A DNA stretch of 64,000 nt from Isoetes taiwanensis (lineage: Eukaryota > Streptophyta > Lycopodiopsida > Isoetales > Isoetaceae), in the NCBI GenBank assembly GCA_021234155.1, contig JAJEKV010000006.1, positions 7,224,435 through 7,288,434 on the forward strand, given 5' to 3'. The notes below the pieces were generated by a model. The model saw only the letters and a list, made by a program, of their open reading frames with translations, had not been told where the DNA came from and did no database searches. Below, in pieces: positions 1 through 12,524 of this stretch. How positions within the stretch are numbered: position 1 is the first letter of the stretch; the number at the start of each line of letters is the position of its first letter. Position numbers and translations under genes: made by a program.

Positions 1-840
1 AGCATTGGATTCACAGGTTTGGACGCTGATAATTTTGGTCTGGATGTTGATAATATTGCTCTAAGTCTAATAATAATCTTCCAATGGTGTTGAAAATAGG
101 CCTCTGCATGTCCACGTCCAGTCCTACAGTCACGCCTCTTGGCACAGTCGTGCCTCTTGGCACAGTCACGCCTCTCTGAGGCATATATATGAGAGCTACG
201 GTGAGGGCTCTTCTCACCATTCTATCTATTCATATCCATTCTTCTGCTGTAGATCTCTGATTTTCTACAAATGGCTGCTGATAAACTTTGTTGTGGGCCT
301 TGATAATTAGTGTTCTTGGGGGTCCTTATGTCAGTCTCATCTAATAGATGTAGGTGAAAACTTCTTCATATAGGCAGTTTATTACACTTTGCTTTAGGTG
401 GGAGCCCAAACGATATGCGGATGGAAGTCCAACTGCCAATCCCCCCTTTCTTTTTGCACTCGTTCCTAAATCTAGTTATCTATTAAAACACATACCTTAA
501 GAAACTTTATGACACGTTTGTTTAGATCTTAAAAAAAATTTAACCTCTGCTTATGTTAGAATTTTGCAAATGCGAGTTTTTAAGTTGAGAAAGTCAGTTG
601 TATGATGTGTTGCAATAAAATTGAAAATTTCATTGTCTCATCTACTAGTTCATGTCTTAAGAAAAAGGATGTGAATGGAAAGGAGGAGCAGCAATGCTTT
701 TGTGGAAGAGAATTTTACATCCTAGATTATCCTGGTCACAAAATGGTTTAGTATAAGTACTCATAATGTACATGTCTAGAATCATACATCATATATCTAC
801 ATTCAAGATCTGGACTAATGAATGATAAACAAGGGAGGAT
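1..840. other. Non-coding stretch, no gene seen
   Basis: AT-rich sequence without a convincing coding region; the only open frame is short and low in complexity. A cluster of short repeats followed by a TATA-like CATATATATG near 182-191 could be the core of an LTR or a promoter, but no partner LTR, primer-binding site or downstream gene is visible. Confidence 0.5.
131..178. repeat. 18-bp short tandem repeat
   Basis: About 2.5 copies of a unit reading CGCCTCTTGGCACAGTC with one variable base, the last copy incomplete. It lies just upstream of a TATA-like element. Repeats of this sort are common in LTR promoters, but the link is inferred. Confidence 0.6.
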
Positions 841-851
841 GGTGCTAGCAG

Positions 852-2447
852 ATGCGCCATCTAGGTAATCGAGGCAGATCTAGGGCTGCTATGAGGAATC
901 AAAGTATGGGAACTAGGACAGTGGGCCCAACAGGGGCACTATTGGATCCCCTGAAAGGGAATAAGGGAATGGGCAATGTGGCCCAAGGACAGGCAGAACA
1001 GGGGACAACAGATCTGGGGATTGAGACTGGTGGGGCCTCTGAACAGGGGAGGGAGGATCTAGGAAGTGTGATGAGTGAGCTCTTTGGGCAGATGTCACAT
1101 CAGGTACAGAATCTGATTGGAATTGCTAGAACCCTGACAAATCTCATTGGAATTGCTAGACCCTGACAGGGAATGTTGGTGATGACAGGGATAAATTCCT
1201 ATTTTGTGTGTGGAGACTGGCTGATTCCCAACATGGCGGAAGGAAGCGGAAGCAGAATCCGGGCACAAACCATATCACCAATACAAATGCAGAGGCAGTT
1301 GGTGCAACCAATGCTGGATCAAATCAACTAGGATCAGAGGCTGTTACTCAAGAAGCAAGAACGGAAAGCCAAACCAGTGTTTCGAGGTATACCTTCGTTG
1401 CAACATCAATTCATTCCAACTAGGTTAGAGTTAGAAACCCGGGCTGTCATAGGATGCATAAGACACGAAAGGGTCAAGCTCAATATGATAAGGAACGAAC
1501 TGATAAAAATGGACAAAAATTTGGAAATAATAGGAACATACTAGCTGGATTTTCCATTTTTTGTAGTTGAATGTGGGAATGAGCGGTCAATGCAATTTCT
1601 ATTGAAACAAGGGACCATCTTTAAGGCAAATTCTCAATTCAATTTCCAAAAATGGAATGCAAAGTTTGACCCAAATGATCTTAAACAATTATTCCATCCA
1701 ACTTCTTGCTCAACACAAGGACTCAATCTTTTGTACTGGCATGAAGAAATCTTTAAAAAGCTATGCTCAGAAGTTGGAGAATATATAGAATGGGAATCAG
1801 TCACGGAAATGGCGCTCAAGATTTGGGTACAACTAGACATTCTTAAGGACATTCCCAATCAGCTTGAATATAAAGACTTTTTTGGAGACACCAAGGTCCT
1901 CAAGCTGTCATGGAATGGGCTCCCTAACCCTGTAATATTTGTGGAGTAAGATTACATGGGGAAGGAAGTTTGTAAGGGAAGCTGGGTTGGAACCTGAACA
2001 ATGGCTATTGCTACAAGGCCAGTGGTACAAATATGTAATATAATACAGGTGGTCTTCAACACACAAGCTGTGGAAAGGCTGGACTTCAGCAAAGTAAAAA
2101 AAGAAAAATAAAAATGGTAGTGCATATAAAAAGGCATGGAAACTATAGGTCAGGAAAAGACACAGGAAGATAAAGAAAAAGAATGGCAAAAGAAGAAAAG
2201 TAAAAGGAAGGAATGGAGAAAGAAAGGAGAACATAAAAGGATGCTGGAAAAAGTCAAAGTCTTGGTTTGTCCAAATGGACAAATAAACCCACCTGATCAA
2301 GATAAAATTAATAAAGGGAAGCAGTTACAACATGCTGGAATGTTTATCACCCCAGCTCACGTGAAGAGGAGCAACACTCTAATGATCATTGAGGGTGGTA
2401 CCTTACCCATCAATGAGTATCCTGAATCATCAGATTCTGACATTTGA
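852..2447 (+). pseudogene. LINE A ORF1 remnant (gag-like, DUF4283-like)
   Basis: Three or four open segments in different frames together resemble a plant LINE ORF1. The segment at 1590-1949 shows the aromatic pattern of a DUF4283 domain (FQKWNAKFDPND, then a Leu/Tyr/Trp run and an acidic stretch, then VLKLSWNG). The segment at 2136-2447 is Lys/Glu-rich and probably the basic, RNA-binding C-terminal part. In intact elements ORF1 binds the LINE RNA to form the ribonucleoprotein. Frameshifts separate the pieces. The first segment, at 852-1166, is Gly/Gln-rich and unassigned. Confidence 0.5.
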
Positions 2448-2516
2448 GGAGGGGGGACCAAGTTATTTCAAGGGGAACCATCCAAAATAGAGGTATCCCC
2501 CATCATACCAACAAGT

Positions 2517-5500
2517 ATGAACTTCAAGGTCTCGGAACAGCAACAAGAACTTGAACTGCATGATGTCTTACTAAACATCATGGAAAAAGAGGAAGATATG
2601 GCAATCGAGTGTGTTCCAAACACCCCAACTGTCTTTTCTACACCAGTCAACAATGAGCAGCAGTACAAATTTTTCACCAGGTCCCCTGTGGACTTCGGGA
2701 GCAATACTCTGGAATCAGAAGGTGGTACAGAAGAATTGAGATTTTCCTCTGAATCTGAAGAAGATGATGGGCAAGAGGAGGGCCTTACCAAAGACCTTGT
2801 AAGTCCTAATGGTCAAGGATTGGTAAACAATAGTCAACAAGTACTTCTAAGTCCAATTGGCTTCGAAATTGATCTGGTCAACCAGAGCAATAGTCCAACA
2901 AGTCCAATTAGCCAAGACTTGATCTCCAATACTTCACATGGCAGGAGATTTTAATTATACTCCTGCGTGGAATCAAAAACTGGGAAAAAGCTGAACATGT
3001 CTAAAAGAGAAAGACAAGTTTGGGACATACTAATGACACATTTTATATATGCACCCCATCCTCCACACACCAATATTCTTGGAGCAACAAAAGAAAGGGA
3101 GACCAAAGAACTTATTGTTTGTTGGACAGATTCTACTTATGCAACTCTGACATGGAGACTTGGGATAATTTAATTACATCATGTAACGTGGAAAATTCTA
3201 TTTGTGACCATTATCCATAGTACTTGGAAAATATGGAACAAGCTGAGAAGGGGGGTGACAACATACCATTCAAATTTAATACAGGGCTGCCTCACAATAA
3301 GAAGTTTTGTGATGCATTTAAAGAATATTACAGGTTACTCCCTAAGATCTCTAAAATAGAATCCATGAGCTACTTTGTTCAAAGATTGAAGAATATCAAG
3401 ATTTGGGTGAAAAAATGGGGGAAAGCATGGTTCCAGGCTAAGAAAAACGAAAAGCAAGCTGTATATATGGAAATAAGGGATATCAGACAGTCACTCTTTC
3501 AGGATAAAGACAATAGGATCCTTCGGATAAGGAATTTGAGTTGGAGAACAAAGTGAAAGGTATTGAGGAAGCTGAAGCAAGAAGCCTTGCTGTAAGAAGT
3601 AGATGCAAGTACATTAATGAGATGGATGAAGGAAGGTCAACTTTCTTCTTTAGAACAGCAAAAAGTCAGATTCTGAATAACGGAATTGTCAGAGTCATAG
3701 ATGGAGACAAAAAGAACTTGATAAACAAAAGGCAATTGAGAAATCCTTTCATAAGGAACACAAGGCCTTGTTTAATGATTACCATATGAATGGAAAGGTT
3801 CTGGATGAGTTCTTCAATAACATACCTCAAGAGGATCATCAAATTCAGGAAGAAGAGATCCTTGTTACTCCAGAAGAAAAGGAGATCATGGATAACCCTC
3901 AAGTCCATGGCTCCAGGAAAGAGTCTTGGGCTAGATGGATTTCAACCAGAATTCTATATGGAATTTCTGGGACCTTATGAAAGATGACTTTACATTATTT
4001 ATTCAAGGAGCATGGAAAGCCAAGACTTTACACCCAGCAATCAATGCAGGTAATATCACACTCATTCCCAAAGTTGACAACCTTGTTCATATAGGAGATT
4101 GGAGACCAATATCATTAACCAACACTACATATAAAGTATTGGCTAAAGTTATGGCAAATCAAATGAAGACTATCCTGCAAGATGTAATCAATCCCTGCCA
4201 GTCAGCCATTCTTCCTCAAAGAAACATTCTTGACAACTACATTGAGGCAGTAGAAGGTCTGCATTAGAACAAACTCTCGGATAAAAAATGTATGCTACTT
4301 AAGCTGGATTTTAGGAGAGCTTATGATACCATCAGCTGTCAGTTCTTGGAAAAAGCAAATCATTTGAGATTTACAGAAAAGGTATATAAAACGATTTGGG
4401 GATTCAATGTCACAATTTCATCAGCATTAATAATCAATGGTAATCCTTCTCGATAGTTCCCATCCAAGAGAGGGGTTAGGCAGGAGAGCCCTCTAGCCCC
4501 CTACCTGTTTATTATAGTGGCTGAAATTGTGACAAGAATAGTAACTCAGATGCAAAGCAAGGGTGATATCCAGTGGTTAGAACTACCCAAAGACAATGAC
4601 ACATTCACCATTATGCAGTATGCAGATGATACCTTTGTTTTCCTCAAACAAGGTGATGCTAGTCTGAAAAACTTTTTTGGAGGTACTGATGGATTTGAGA
4701 AAATATCAGGAGTTCTTCTCAACAGAAGCAGGTGTGCTATCATTATGGATTCTCAGGAGTTAGAGTTGCAAGGTATCAAAGTGCTCAACAGAGATGCAGC
4801 CACAACAGTGTTGGGTAATCCTCGAGTATTAAATAATACACTTCATGGCTGTGGGAACCTATAGTCTCCAGAATTAAGAAAAAGCTTTCCATGTATTCTT
4901 CATCCTTGTCACTGGCTAGTAGGGTAGGGATAGCAAATGCAGTAATAGGAGCACACATGTTTACTTCTCCTTGGTTATAGTTGGAGATAAGGCATCATAT
5001 AGGAAAATAGAGACTGCAATTAGGAAGTTCATGTGGCATGGAATACATAAAGTTGCTTAGGTTGACTTAATGAAATCTAGAAAGGAAGGAGGTCTTGGCT
5101 ATAAAGACCTATTTATCTAAGCATAAGCTTTGGCAGCTAAAATGATATGGAGGGCCATTCATACCACTACTCAGTCTCCGGCTCTAAAACTAGTGAAATA
5201 TTGAATGCAGGAATCATATCCAGTTGGTAGTCATAGTCTAAAACATGAATTACCAGATTCTGCATTCTTCCAGGTGGTACCATGTCCTAATACTTCTATG
5301 ATTGATGCTAGATCCAAAGAAATTAATTTATTTTGGAACCTTGAGTTTGCCTTAGAAGGAAGGAAGGAAGGAAGGAAGTATATTTTAACGTCCAGAAGAG
5401 AATAACTGTTTGGCACTATAACACCCTTAGAAGTATATGCAATGGCATAATGCAAGCATAAGATAAATTGGAGATTAAAGGAATGATGAGAATGGATGGA

Positions 5501-6069
5501 AGTTTTGGGTAGATATTGGATCCGTCACCAAAGGTTCAGACATTGACAAAAAACTATATGAAACAATCATGGATAAAGTTGGACACTATGATGAGCTCAG
5601 CATTAATTCAAATATGTGGCAACTCTAAAGGAAAGATGTGTACCCAGTTAAAGACATCTACAGGGCTTTGAAAAAGAATAAACCTTCCATGGCAGCATCT
5701 CTATGGAACTGTGATGAAGATAGATTGGCCTCAGCAAATGCAACGGGATGGAAATGCTATACTGCTAATAAAATAAAAACCTTTAGATGGCTTGTCCTGC
5801 ATCAAAGCCTATCAACTAATTTAAAAAGGTCCAAGTTTGATAATTCCATTTCAGGCCACTGCCCTCTCGGCTGTGGTGAGATGGAGACCTCCAATCATGT
5901 GTTTGGTTGCCTATGCATTGCAGTATTCGGAAGCTGGTTTGCACAGATTAACAAAGATGCTGTCACTGACACTAATCTACTACAATTTCTAGAAACTAAG
6001 GACAGACTACTGAGCACCACCAGAGCCTTGGGATGTTGGGCTATTTGGGAACACAAGAACAGAGAGTAG
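2517..6069 (+). pseudogene. LINE A ORF2 remnant: partial endonuclease, reverse transcriptase, zf-RVT
   Basis: The frame enters the AP-type endonuclease only at its C-terminal half: AGDFNYTP at about 2941, then TWSNKRKGDQ and LLDRFYL around 3080-3145. The first ~110 residues of that domain are missing. Reverse-transcriptase blocks follow: GLDGFQPEFY near 3925, DWRPISLTNTTYKVLAK near 4097, LKLDFRRAYD near 4300, KRGVRQESPLAPYLF near 4470, and QYADDTFVF with the catalytic YADD at 4619-4630. A zinc-binding zf-RVT domain is at 5638-6069 (HCPLGCGEMETSNHVFGC). Premature stops, for example in the codon after the histidine at 4263, and frameshifts make it non-functional. Confidence 0.75.
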
Positions 6070-6075
6070 CAGTGG

Positions 6076-6679
6076 AACAAAAAAACACCAATTTGAGCTG
6101 GCTTAAAAAACCTTCCTGGCATTATTGACTGATTTTGCAGTGGCCCATAGGACAACCGTTTCCAGCGTCTGAAATGCGCTCTTAAGCTGACTTTCTTGCT
6201 TTCTCGCAGTTGTTAGAGCCCAGATAACAATGGGCTGGAGCTTCATGAGATTATAGAAAGCTTCGATTTTCATTTTGATTGGAGCTTCCAGGGGCATGGA
6301 AAGAGAAAGCTCCTTCTCTTGGAGCAGCAGGAACCAAAGTATCAAGACAAAAGGAAAAGATTGTAAGTAATATGGAACACAAAGCCTCTTCCTCTGCTAA
6401 ACATTGTAAACTTCTCCGCTGAACATTGTAAACCTTTCTCTTGCAAATATTTTTCACATGATAAGTAGATTTGAACATTAGTATCTTAGTTTTTTCTGGA
6501 TCTTCTAGAGTTTTGCAGGTCAATGCCTCATTTAGACTTCGTATAAATCCTGTATCTTAGTTTTTTCTGGATCTTCTAGAGTTTTACAGGCTTAAAGAGG
6601 TTTGGATGGAAAAGTTGGCAAGGGAACTGCAGCTCCTTCTATGGGGTACAATGGCTTCTGCAGATATAAAGCTTCCATA
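6076..6679. other. Non-coding stretch with a short direct repeat
   Basis: No gene is supported. A 39-bp direct repeat (GTATCTTAGTTTTTTCTGG...) occurs at 6481-6519 and again at 6552-6590, 71 bp apart, with one mismatch. The first part may be 3' untranslated sequence of LINE A. Confidence 0.5.
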
Positions 6680-7308
6680 CCACACATCCTTTGGGCAAAA
6701 CTTTTGCCTTACATACACACTATATAGGCAGGATATAATCCCACCTTAGGAAGTCTAGGTCCCAAGGGCAACTCTAGGGGCATTGCTTTTTAGCCTCACC
6801 ATCCTAGTGCCACCTACCATAGTCCCCTTGATTTTTTTATTACTTTGTTTAAGGTCCATACTAGACTAATCTTGTACAGACTAGCTAGCTTATCACTGCC
6901 TTGCGGCAACCAAAGTGGAGGACATATATAGGCTTTTAAGTTCTACCATGTCGGGTATCATCATCGTATACCCCTAGTAACCAACTCCGGAAGATAAGAG
7001 ACACTGCAAGGTTTGAACCCATTACCAAATGAACACTTATTTTGGCATTACTAGGCATATACCAACTCACCACACATCCGTTGGGCAAAACTTTTGCCTT
7101 ACATGCACACTTTGTAGGGAGAATATAATTCCACCTTAGAAAGTCTAGGTCCCAGGGGCAACTCTAGGGGCATTTCTTTTCAGCCTCACCATACTAGACT
7201 AATCTTGTACAGACTAGCTAGTTTATCCCACCGCCTTGCGGTAGCCAAACTGGAGGACACATATAGGCTTTTTAAGTTCTACCACGTTGGGGATCATCAT
7301 CGTATACC
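6680..7308. repeat. Two-copy tandem repeat, ~240-295 bp units
   Basis: The unit starting CCACACATCC at 6680-6972 recurs at 7070-7308. They share blocks such as GGGCAAAACTTTTGCCTTAC, GGCAACTCTAGGGGCAT and CTTGTACAGACTAGCTAG. The second copy lacks about 55 bp from the middle of the first. About 100 bp separate the copies. It could be an untranslated part of a retroelement or a short interspersed family; no A/B boxes or poly(A) were seen. Confidence 0.7.
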
Positions 7309-7309
7309 T

Positions 7310-8892
7310 CAGTTGGAATTCACGTCTCTGCTTCAAATGCTTGGGATGAAATCATTAGTGGGTTGCAAAAGCACTTGTTTTGGTGGAATACTGCCTAAAC
7401 CGGTCCATGCCCCAGTAGAATCACCGCGGGCTAAATGTGTTCTTAGTAATACTCATGTCTACATGGCGTCTGCTCTATTAGCTCCGCCGTGTAAGATGGA
7501 GGAGATTGTGCGCATCGTCAGAAATTTTATTTGGGGTGGAAATGAGTTAGGAGCGGTGGTCAAGGTAGCTTGGGCGAAATGCATTAGACCTAAGGCAGCT
7601 GGTGGTCTTGCTATGTTGGATTTTCACCTCCAAAGCAAGGTGATAATATCAAAGTTTATTTGGAGGATTTTCATTGGTAAGGATGATTCTCCTGACCTGA
7701 GGTTGTTGGTGCAGTCGATTTAGCATTGTCTCCCATTTCATAAAGCCACCATTAAGGCCCTCCTTCCTTGGGCTTTGCTTTATCATATGCATCCGTATCC
7801 TAATGGGGTTGCTTGCTGCTTGGGACACTGTCAGGTCTCTTTTCCATATTAATCCTGAGGCATGTCTTCAGTTGTCCACTCCATGCTGGTGGATTCCTTT
7901 GCAGGACACTCCAGAGAATGTGCCTCTAAGTGTGGTTGTTCATCCAAAGACACAATGACGGTGGATAGCAGCTGGTATAAGCACTATTGCAGCTTGGTAT
8001 GAGTCTGGTCATCTCATATCATGGGAAGCATTTAGAACAAAGTTCTTGTTGTACAGATGGGACAAAGTAATCTGGAATCATATTGCTGCATTGTTGCCAC
8101 AGTATTCTGGTCCACAGATTGAGGTAGTCGTATGGGGTTGCCATCAGGATATCCAGCCAGGGCGGTTTGTGTCTTTTGTGTATAAATTGCTTTTGCATTA
8201 TGAAATCCTACCTCCATCTAATAGGTGGCATCTTCAGGTTCCTCAGCCACAATGGAAAAGTGTTTGGATATGGTATGGGATAAGCTGCTTCATCCCAAAG
8301 TAGTAGTTTTGTGGTGGCAAGTGATCCATAGATGCCTCAGAGTCAACAGGTTAGTCCATAAAATGGATAATCGGATTTCAGAGCTCTGTCCTTTATGCCA
8401 ACAAAGGGTTGAGAGTATTGAGCATTGGTTTTTCTTGTGTGAGCGGCTTCGGCAGGCATGGTCTTGGCTGTCGACCCTATTTGGCACGTCTCGATTTAGC
8501 CAGCAAATTTTGCTTGCTATCTATCCTGATGCTTAGCGCAAACTACGGAAACGAGCGTTTCATCTCGCATGTGGCTGGCTTTTATGGTCAATCTGGAAGA
8601 GAAGGAGGTTGTTTATCTTTAAGGGCGTAGATACTGCAGATGAGATTGTTCTTCAGTGGGCGCAAAATAAAATTGTTATGGCTTACAATTGTTCTTCTCT
8701 TGATCAAGAGAAGAAAGTACTGGTCTGGTATATTTACCTTCAGATTCATTCTTTTGCATAGGCAGGTGGTTGTGCTCAGTTGGATCGGTTTGTCCACTGG
8801 GGTTATAATCCTGTCTTTGCATTTTATGTTGCTCTAGTTTGTAGTTGGTGAATAAAGCTTGTCGTCCTTCAAAAAAAAAAAAAAAAAAAAAA
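7310..8892 (+). mobile_element. 5'-truncated LINE with poly(A) tail (LINE B)
   Basis: Plus-strand LINE 3' portion. At 7495-7720 the C-terminal RT/connection region is readable (RNFIWGGN, then KVAWAKCIRPKAAGGLAMLDF, a pattern typical of plant LINEs). At 8225-8536 the zf-RVT domain follows (LCPLCQQRVESIEHWFFLCE). An AATAAA at 8851-8856 precedes a 22-nt A tract at 8871-8892. The endonuclease and catalytic RT are absent, which fits 5' truncation during target-primed reverse transcription. Several frameshifts are present. Confidence 0.75.
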
Positions 8893-10439
8893 TTGCAAAA
8901 CTTTGAAGACATTGGGAGACACGTGGAAATTTATATTATTAAGTAAATAGATAAATTTAAAACGTTGGGTACCAAGATTCGAATATTTGGAAACGAGACG
9001 TGAACGCTAAGCTGATAATAGATGTCAAATGAAATAGATAATAGAAATCTAATCAGTAGGATGCTTCATGTAAAAGGAGTGTAGGATGCGAGCGTATAAA
9101 AATAAAACAATGGAATAGATTAAAGGGAATATTAAAGATTAGGGGATGCAAGTTCAAAACATAAAGCAGATTAGACTACATGGAAGGCTGGGAGGGGACG
9201 CACATACAAAATCAACATTCATACATACCAGGCACATGATCATCCGGACACAAGTTGATCTTCTGCACTTAATTTAACGTTTGCGAAGATATTGCGGAAG
9301 ATGGAAGTAGAAACCCCAGATGAGTATATTATATACTTATTAAGTATGAAACACTTAGATCAGATAAGGGATGTAATGCAAATGGGAAGTGACATAACCA
9401 GCACATTGGCAACATCTCCAAAAGCAGAGTCGGTATCATGTGGAAGCATTACAAGTGTAGAGTAGATGGATAGGGGGAAGAGAATTGTGGAGGCGATAGC
9501 TCAAGATGACGAGCCAGTCAGGAAAAGAAAGAAATCCAAAGTGCCCGACAATCTGACGGTCCCATATAACAAGGAGTTGGTGGACGTAGGACCATGGTGC
9601 CTGTGCAGCGGGGCATGCCCATTGTGACCGGCTATATCATCTATAAGACATGAAGAATTTCAGCTACAACCTCAGGATATTAGAGATAAGGGAGCCTTGG
9701 AAGACAAAAATAACAGAGTAAGACAAGAGGATAGGGAGCCCTCTGCAATTTATTGGAAGAATCTAGAAATCTGAAAAGTATCAGCATGTGCTACTGATGG
9801 GTGATTATGGAAAGGTATGTGTAAACTGCTGTAAAAGAAATCCGCTTGAATATGTATGCAGGTTGCCCCTTACCAAAGGGACTGAGAAAATTAAAAAGGA
9901 TGGGGAGCGCTCGACCAAGAAGGAAGAACCGATGCCAAATTAAGGGCAGGGTTCCCCTCGGTCTACTCGGTCCGCCCCAACTAGTCCGCTCCATACCCAT
10001 CTGCTCCCAACTAGTTTGCTTCCAACTGGTTTGTTTCCAACTACCTGCGTCCAACTATCTGCTCCAACCGTGTTTCTGAACTTGTATGAATAGAAGGTGC
10101 TTTGGCGTCTAACATCGCATCTTGTATAAAATATGAAATGTTGGTATAAATGCGGATATATACCTTTTTAGCATACTATAGTAAAAGTAATTTGTGTTTC
10201 CAAATTAAGCAGCTGAGTGAATACTGATAGATTTTTGCTAAACTACTGAAAGAAATCAGAAATAGGCATGGGTAACATATAAGGTGTGAATCATACCAGT
10301 TAAAACACCTCACATGAAACTACTAACAAATGGTTGAAATAGCAAAGGGCAGGCATCATAGTTTAGAACGCAATCCGGGATCTGGGACATTAAAAGAACA
10401 ATTTTAGCCCATATGATGGCTACATATATAAGTGCCACC
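8893..10439. other. Repeat-derived non-coding stretch
   Basis: No intact gene. Near 9480-9627 a short open stretch reads like a basic protein tail (KRKKSKVP... ending WCLCSGACPL and a stop), and a further open bit lies around 9378-9463. These may be retroelement debris but I cannot assign them. Confidence 0.4.
9955..10068. repeat. Degenerate minisatellite, CAACTA-containing units
   Basis: About six imperfect units of 15-19 bp around the core TGCTCCCAACTAGT / TGCTTCCAACTGGT. The array makes spurious Ser/Trp/Thr-rich open frames on the minus strand. Confidence 0.55.
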
Positions 10440-10905
10440 TGGCTAGTAGCTCTTGCCTGAACTCTGCCCGTGTGAGGGCCCAGATGTCTGCTTCCTCTGC
10501 CCAGGATGTCAACTGCTGCTCTAGAATGCCGGCAAGCAGTTTTGCGAATACCGAGCTGACCATGATTGTTCGGTAATTGGCTGAGCAGTGCAGGTCACCT
10601 GCCTTGTATATATGGGGACAACTCGGCTAGTGGTCCACTGTAGAGGGAAACCATTCTATAGCGCCCTGTTGAACATGGCAATCAACATCGGTACTATGGA
10701 TGGTCCTGCTCACTTGAGCAACTCAATCTGCATACCATCCAGGTCTGGCGCTTTTCTATTGGCTAGACGCTGGAGGCCCTGGTCTACATCTACCTTTGTG
10801 ATTTTCAACACTGGGTCGTGCTGTGGAGGCACTGTCGTCTGTGCTCCCTGAGGATCATAAAGCCACTGCAGGTATTGTCCCCACAGTTCGGACGTGATAT
10901 TCCCT
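10440..10905 (-). pseudogene. LINE C reverse transcriptase, N-terminal part only
   Basis: One uninterrupted minus-strand frame reads RVVPIYKAGDLHCSANY, then RTIMVSSVFAKLLAGILE and TSWAEEADIW. These are the early fingers blocks of a LINE RT. Homology is lost just before the GFRP block, and the catalytic aspartate motifs are absent, marking the truncation point. Confidence 0.65.
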
Positions 10906-11637
10906 ATAGGCTGTACTGGCTTTCTGGGAACCCTTCGTCAGAAGGTTCTGGTATGACGGTCCAGGAGGAAGAACATTTAATTCTTGCTGATGGACTACAA
11001 TGTAACTGGCCTTCGGTCCAGGAGGAAGAATATTTCTTGCTGATGGGCTGTGATGTAACTGGCCTTCTTAGCCTTGAGAAGAAGGCGGTATTGTCTGATC
11101 GCGTGTGGGCATAGAGCAGGGTTTGTGACCTAGCGAAGCCAGCATTTGTGTTCCTTGCACTATGCATCAAACCAATTATGCGAGAAGGTTGTGGCTCCCG
11201 TGGTCCGTCGGGGACGGCTTCTCCAAAGCAGCTTGCTGCCGTCGCCCTAAGCACGTCACTCAGTCTGTCTACCTGTTAGTCTGGCGTAGGGGACTGCAAA
11301 ATGTTTGCCAAGTCATCTGTGAACATCCTAGGCATAAGCCTCTGCGTGCTCATAGTCTAGTCCCAACTGAGGCATGCAAGGTAGTGCTGTATAGGAGGTT
11401 GGGACAACCTGCCAAGCTAGTTGCAAGTAGAGTGGTAGGTGGTCTGAGTCCACCCCTCATCTCTATTATCTGTTTCCACTCAAAAATGCTTGACAACATG
11501 TATATCTCGTCCTGCTCCCCATGGTTCTCTTGCCTGCAAGTGTGTCTGCGAGAGGACGGCCACTGCGCCAGTCTATTGCAGATTATAAGATTAAAGGTAC
11601 TGCACAATAGCACCAACTGCCTACCATATTGCGCAAC

Positions 11638-12125
11638 CTAATTGTCATCTGATACCCGTGGCCAAGCTCCCTCCGAAGGGCATAGTTGCAACACATCGTC
11701 AGCTAGGGGATCAAACCTCATGGGATGTTCCGTACCGGTGCACACATTGAAGTCTCCAACAAATATGACTTTACCCAACTGCCAATATTGCTGGATGTCA
11801 TCATATAGATCGACATAAGGGTCCAACCTATCCACATCCATGCGAATGTGGTAGAAATTGCACTCTGCATGTGGGAAGTAGCAGGCTGCCACAAAGAGAG
11901 GGTTGTCATTGCAGTGTTACACGCGCACCCACAGATACCGGTTGTGCCTGTCCGTCTTGCTCAGGGAGATTGACTGTGCCAAGGCGGCCCAGTAGCATCA
12001 GGCGACTCATCCGTGTCTCCTCTTTCTAGTGCACTCATTGAAGACAGGGTAAAGCTAGTATCCTGGCAAGTTGGGTTACATGTGTCCTACATGTTCCCAC
12101 ATTTCCATGAGTAAGATGAGGTCCA
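11638..12125 (-). pseudogene. LINE C endonuclease domain (AP/EEP type)
   Basis: Reading leftwards: LILLMEMWEH near 12,120, then several stops, then a clean stretch from 11,892 with VAACYFPHAECNFYHI and VIFVGDFNVCTGTEHP. The GDFN core is the conserved metal/DNA-contact motif of the endonuclease/exonuclease/phosphatase fold that nicks target DNA. Stop codons upstream of 11,892 disrupt the domain. Confidence 0.65.
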
Positions 12126-12524
12126 TATCTGCAGCAACTGAGTTGAGACTATTTCGCTTTTGCCCAGCAATTCCAGAAGACTATGCGGAGGCACAATCTC
12201 TATTTGATGTTAGAAGCTGCAACTACTGATTCATTAGAGACTGCACAAGGAGGGGTGGCAAAGGTGGATGCAGCATGCATTGTGCAGGCAGCAGCCAGTG
12301 CACATGTAGTGGAGGTTGCATGTGGGGTGCATGTAGTGGCAATAGGGGCAAGGTATGCGCTTGCGGTGGGTGCAGCAATGGGATGGGCTAGAGCAACTGG
12401 AGCTCCAACATCAGAGGGTTCGCAAGACTTGCAGCAGCATTTGTTGGCCAGAAGATTTGCATCTTGTCCCTAGATCAATCCTGTAGCTCCTCCATGTTTC
12501 CAGAAGCTCTTGACCTTGTCTAAC

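Larger units (their letters stand above)
840..6075 (+). mobile_element. Degenerate L1-type LINE retrotransposon (LINE A)
   Basis: A plus-strand plant LINE in the expected order: an ORF1 with a DUF4283-like segment, the C-terminal part of an endonuclease, a reverse transcriptase with YADD, and a C-terminal zinc-binding (zf-RVT) domain. Both reading frames are broken by several stops and frameshifts, so it is dead. The 5' end is set at the first recognisable ORF1 sequence and may lie further upstream. No poly(A) tail or target duplication was identified at the 3' end. Confidence 0.75.

Noticed and set aside
11162-11641. 159-codon plus-strand frame
   Set aside because: Antisense to LINE C between its endonuclease and RT; no features of its own.
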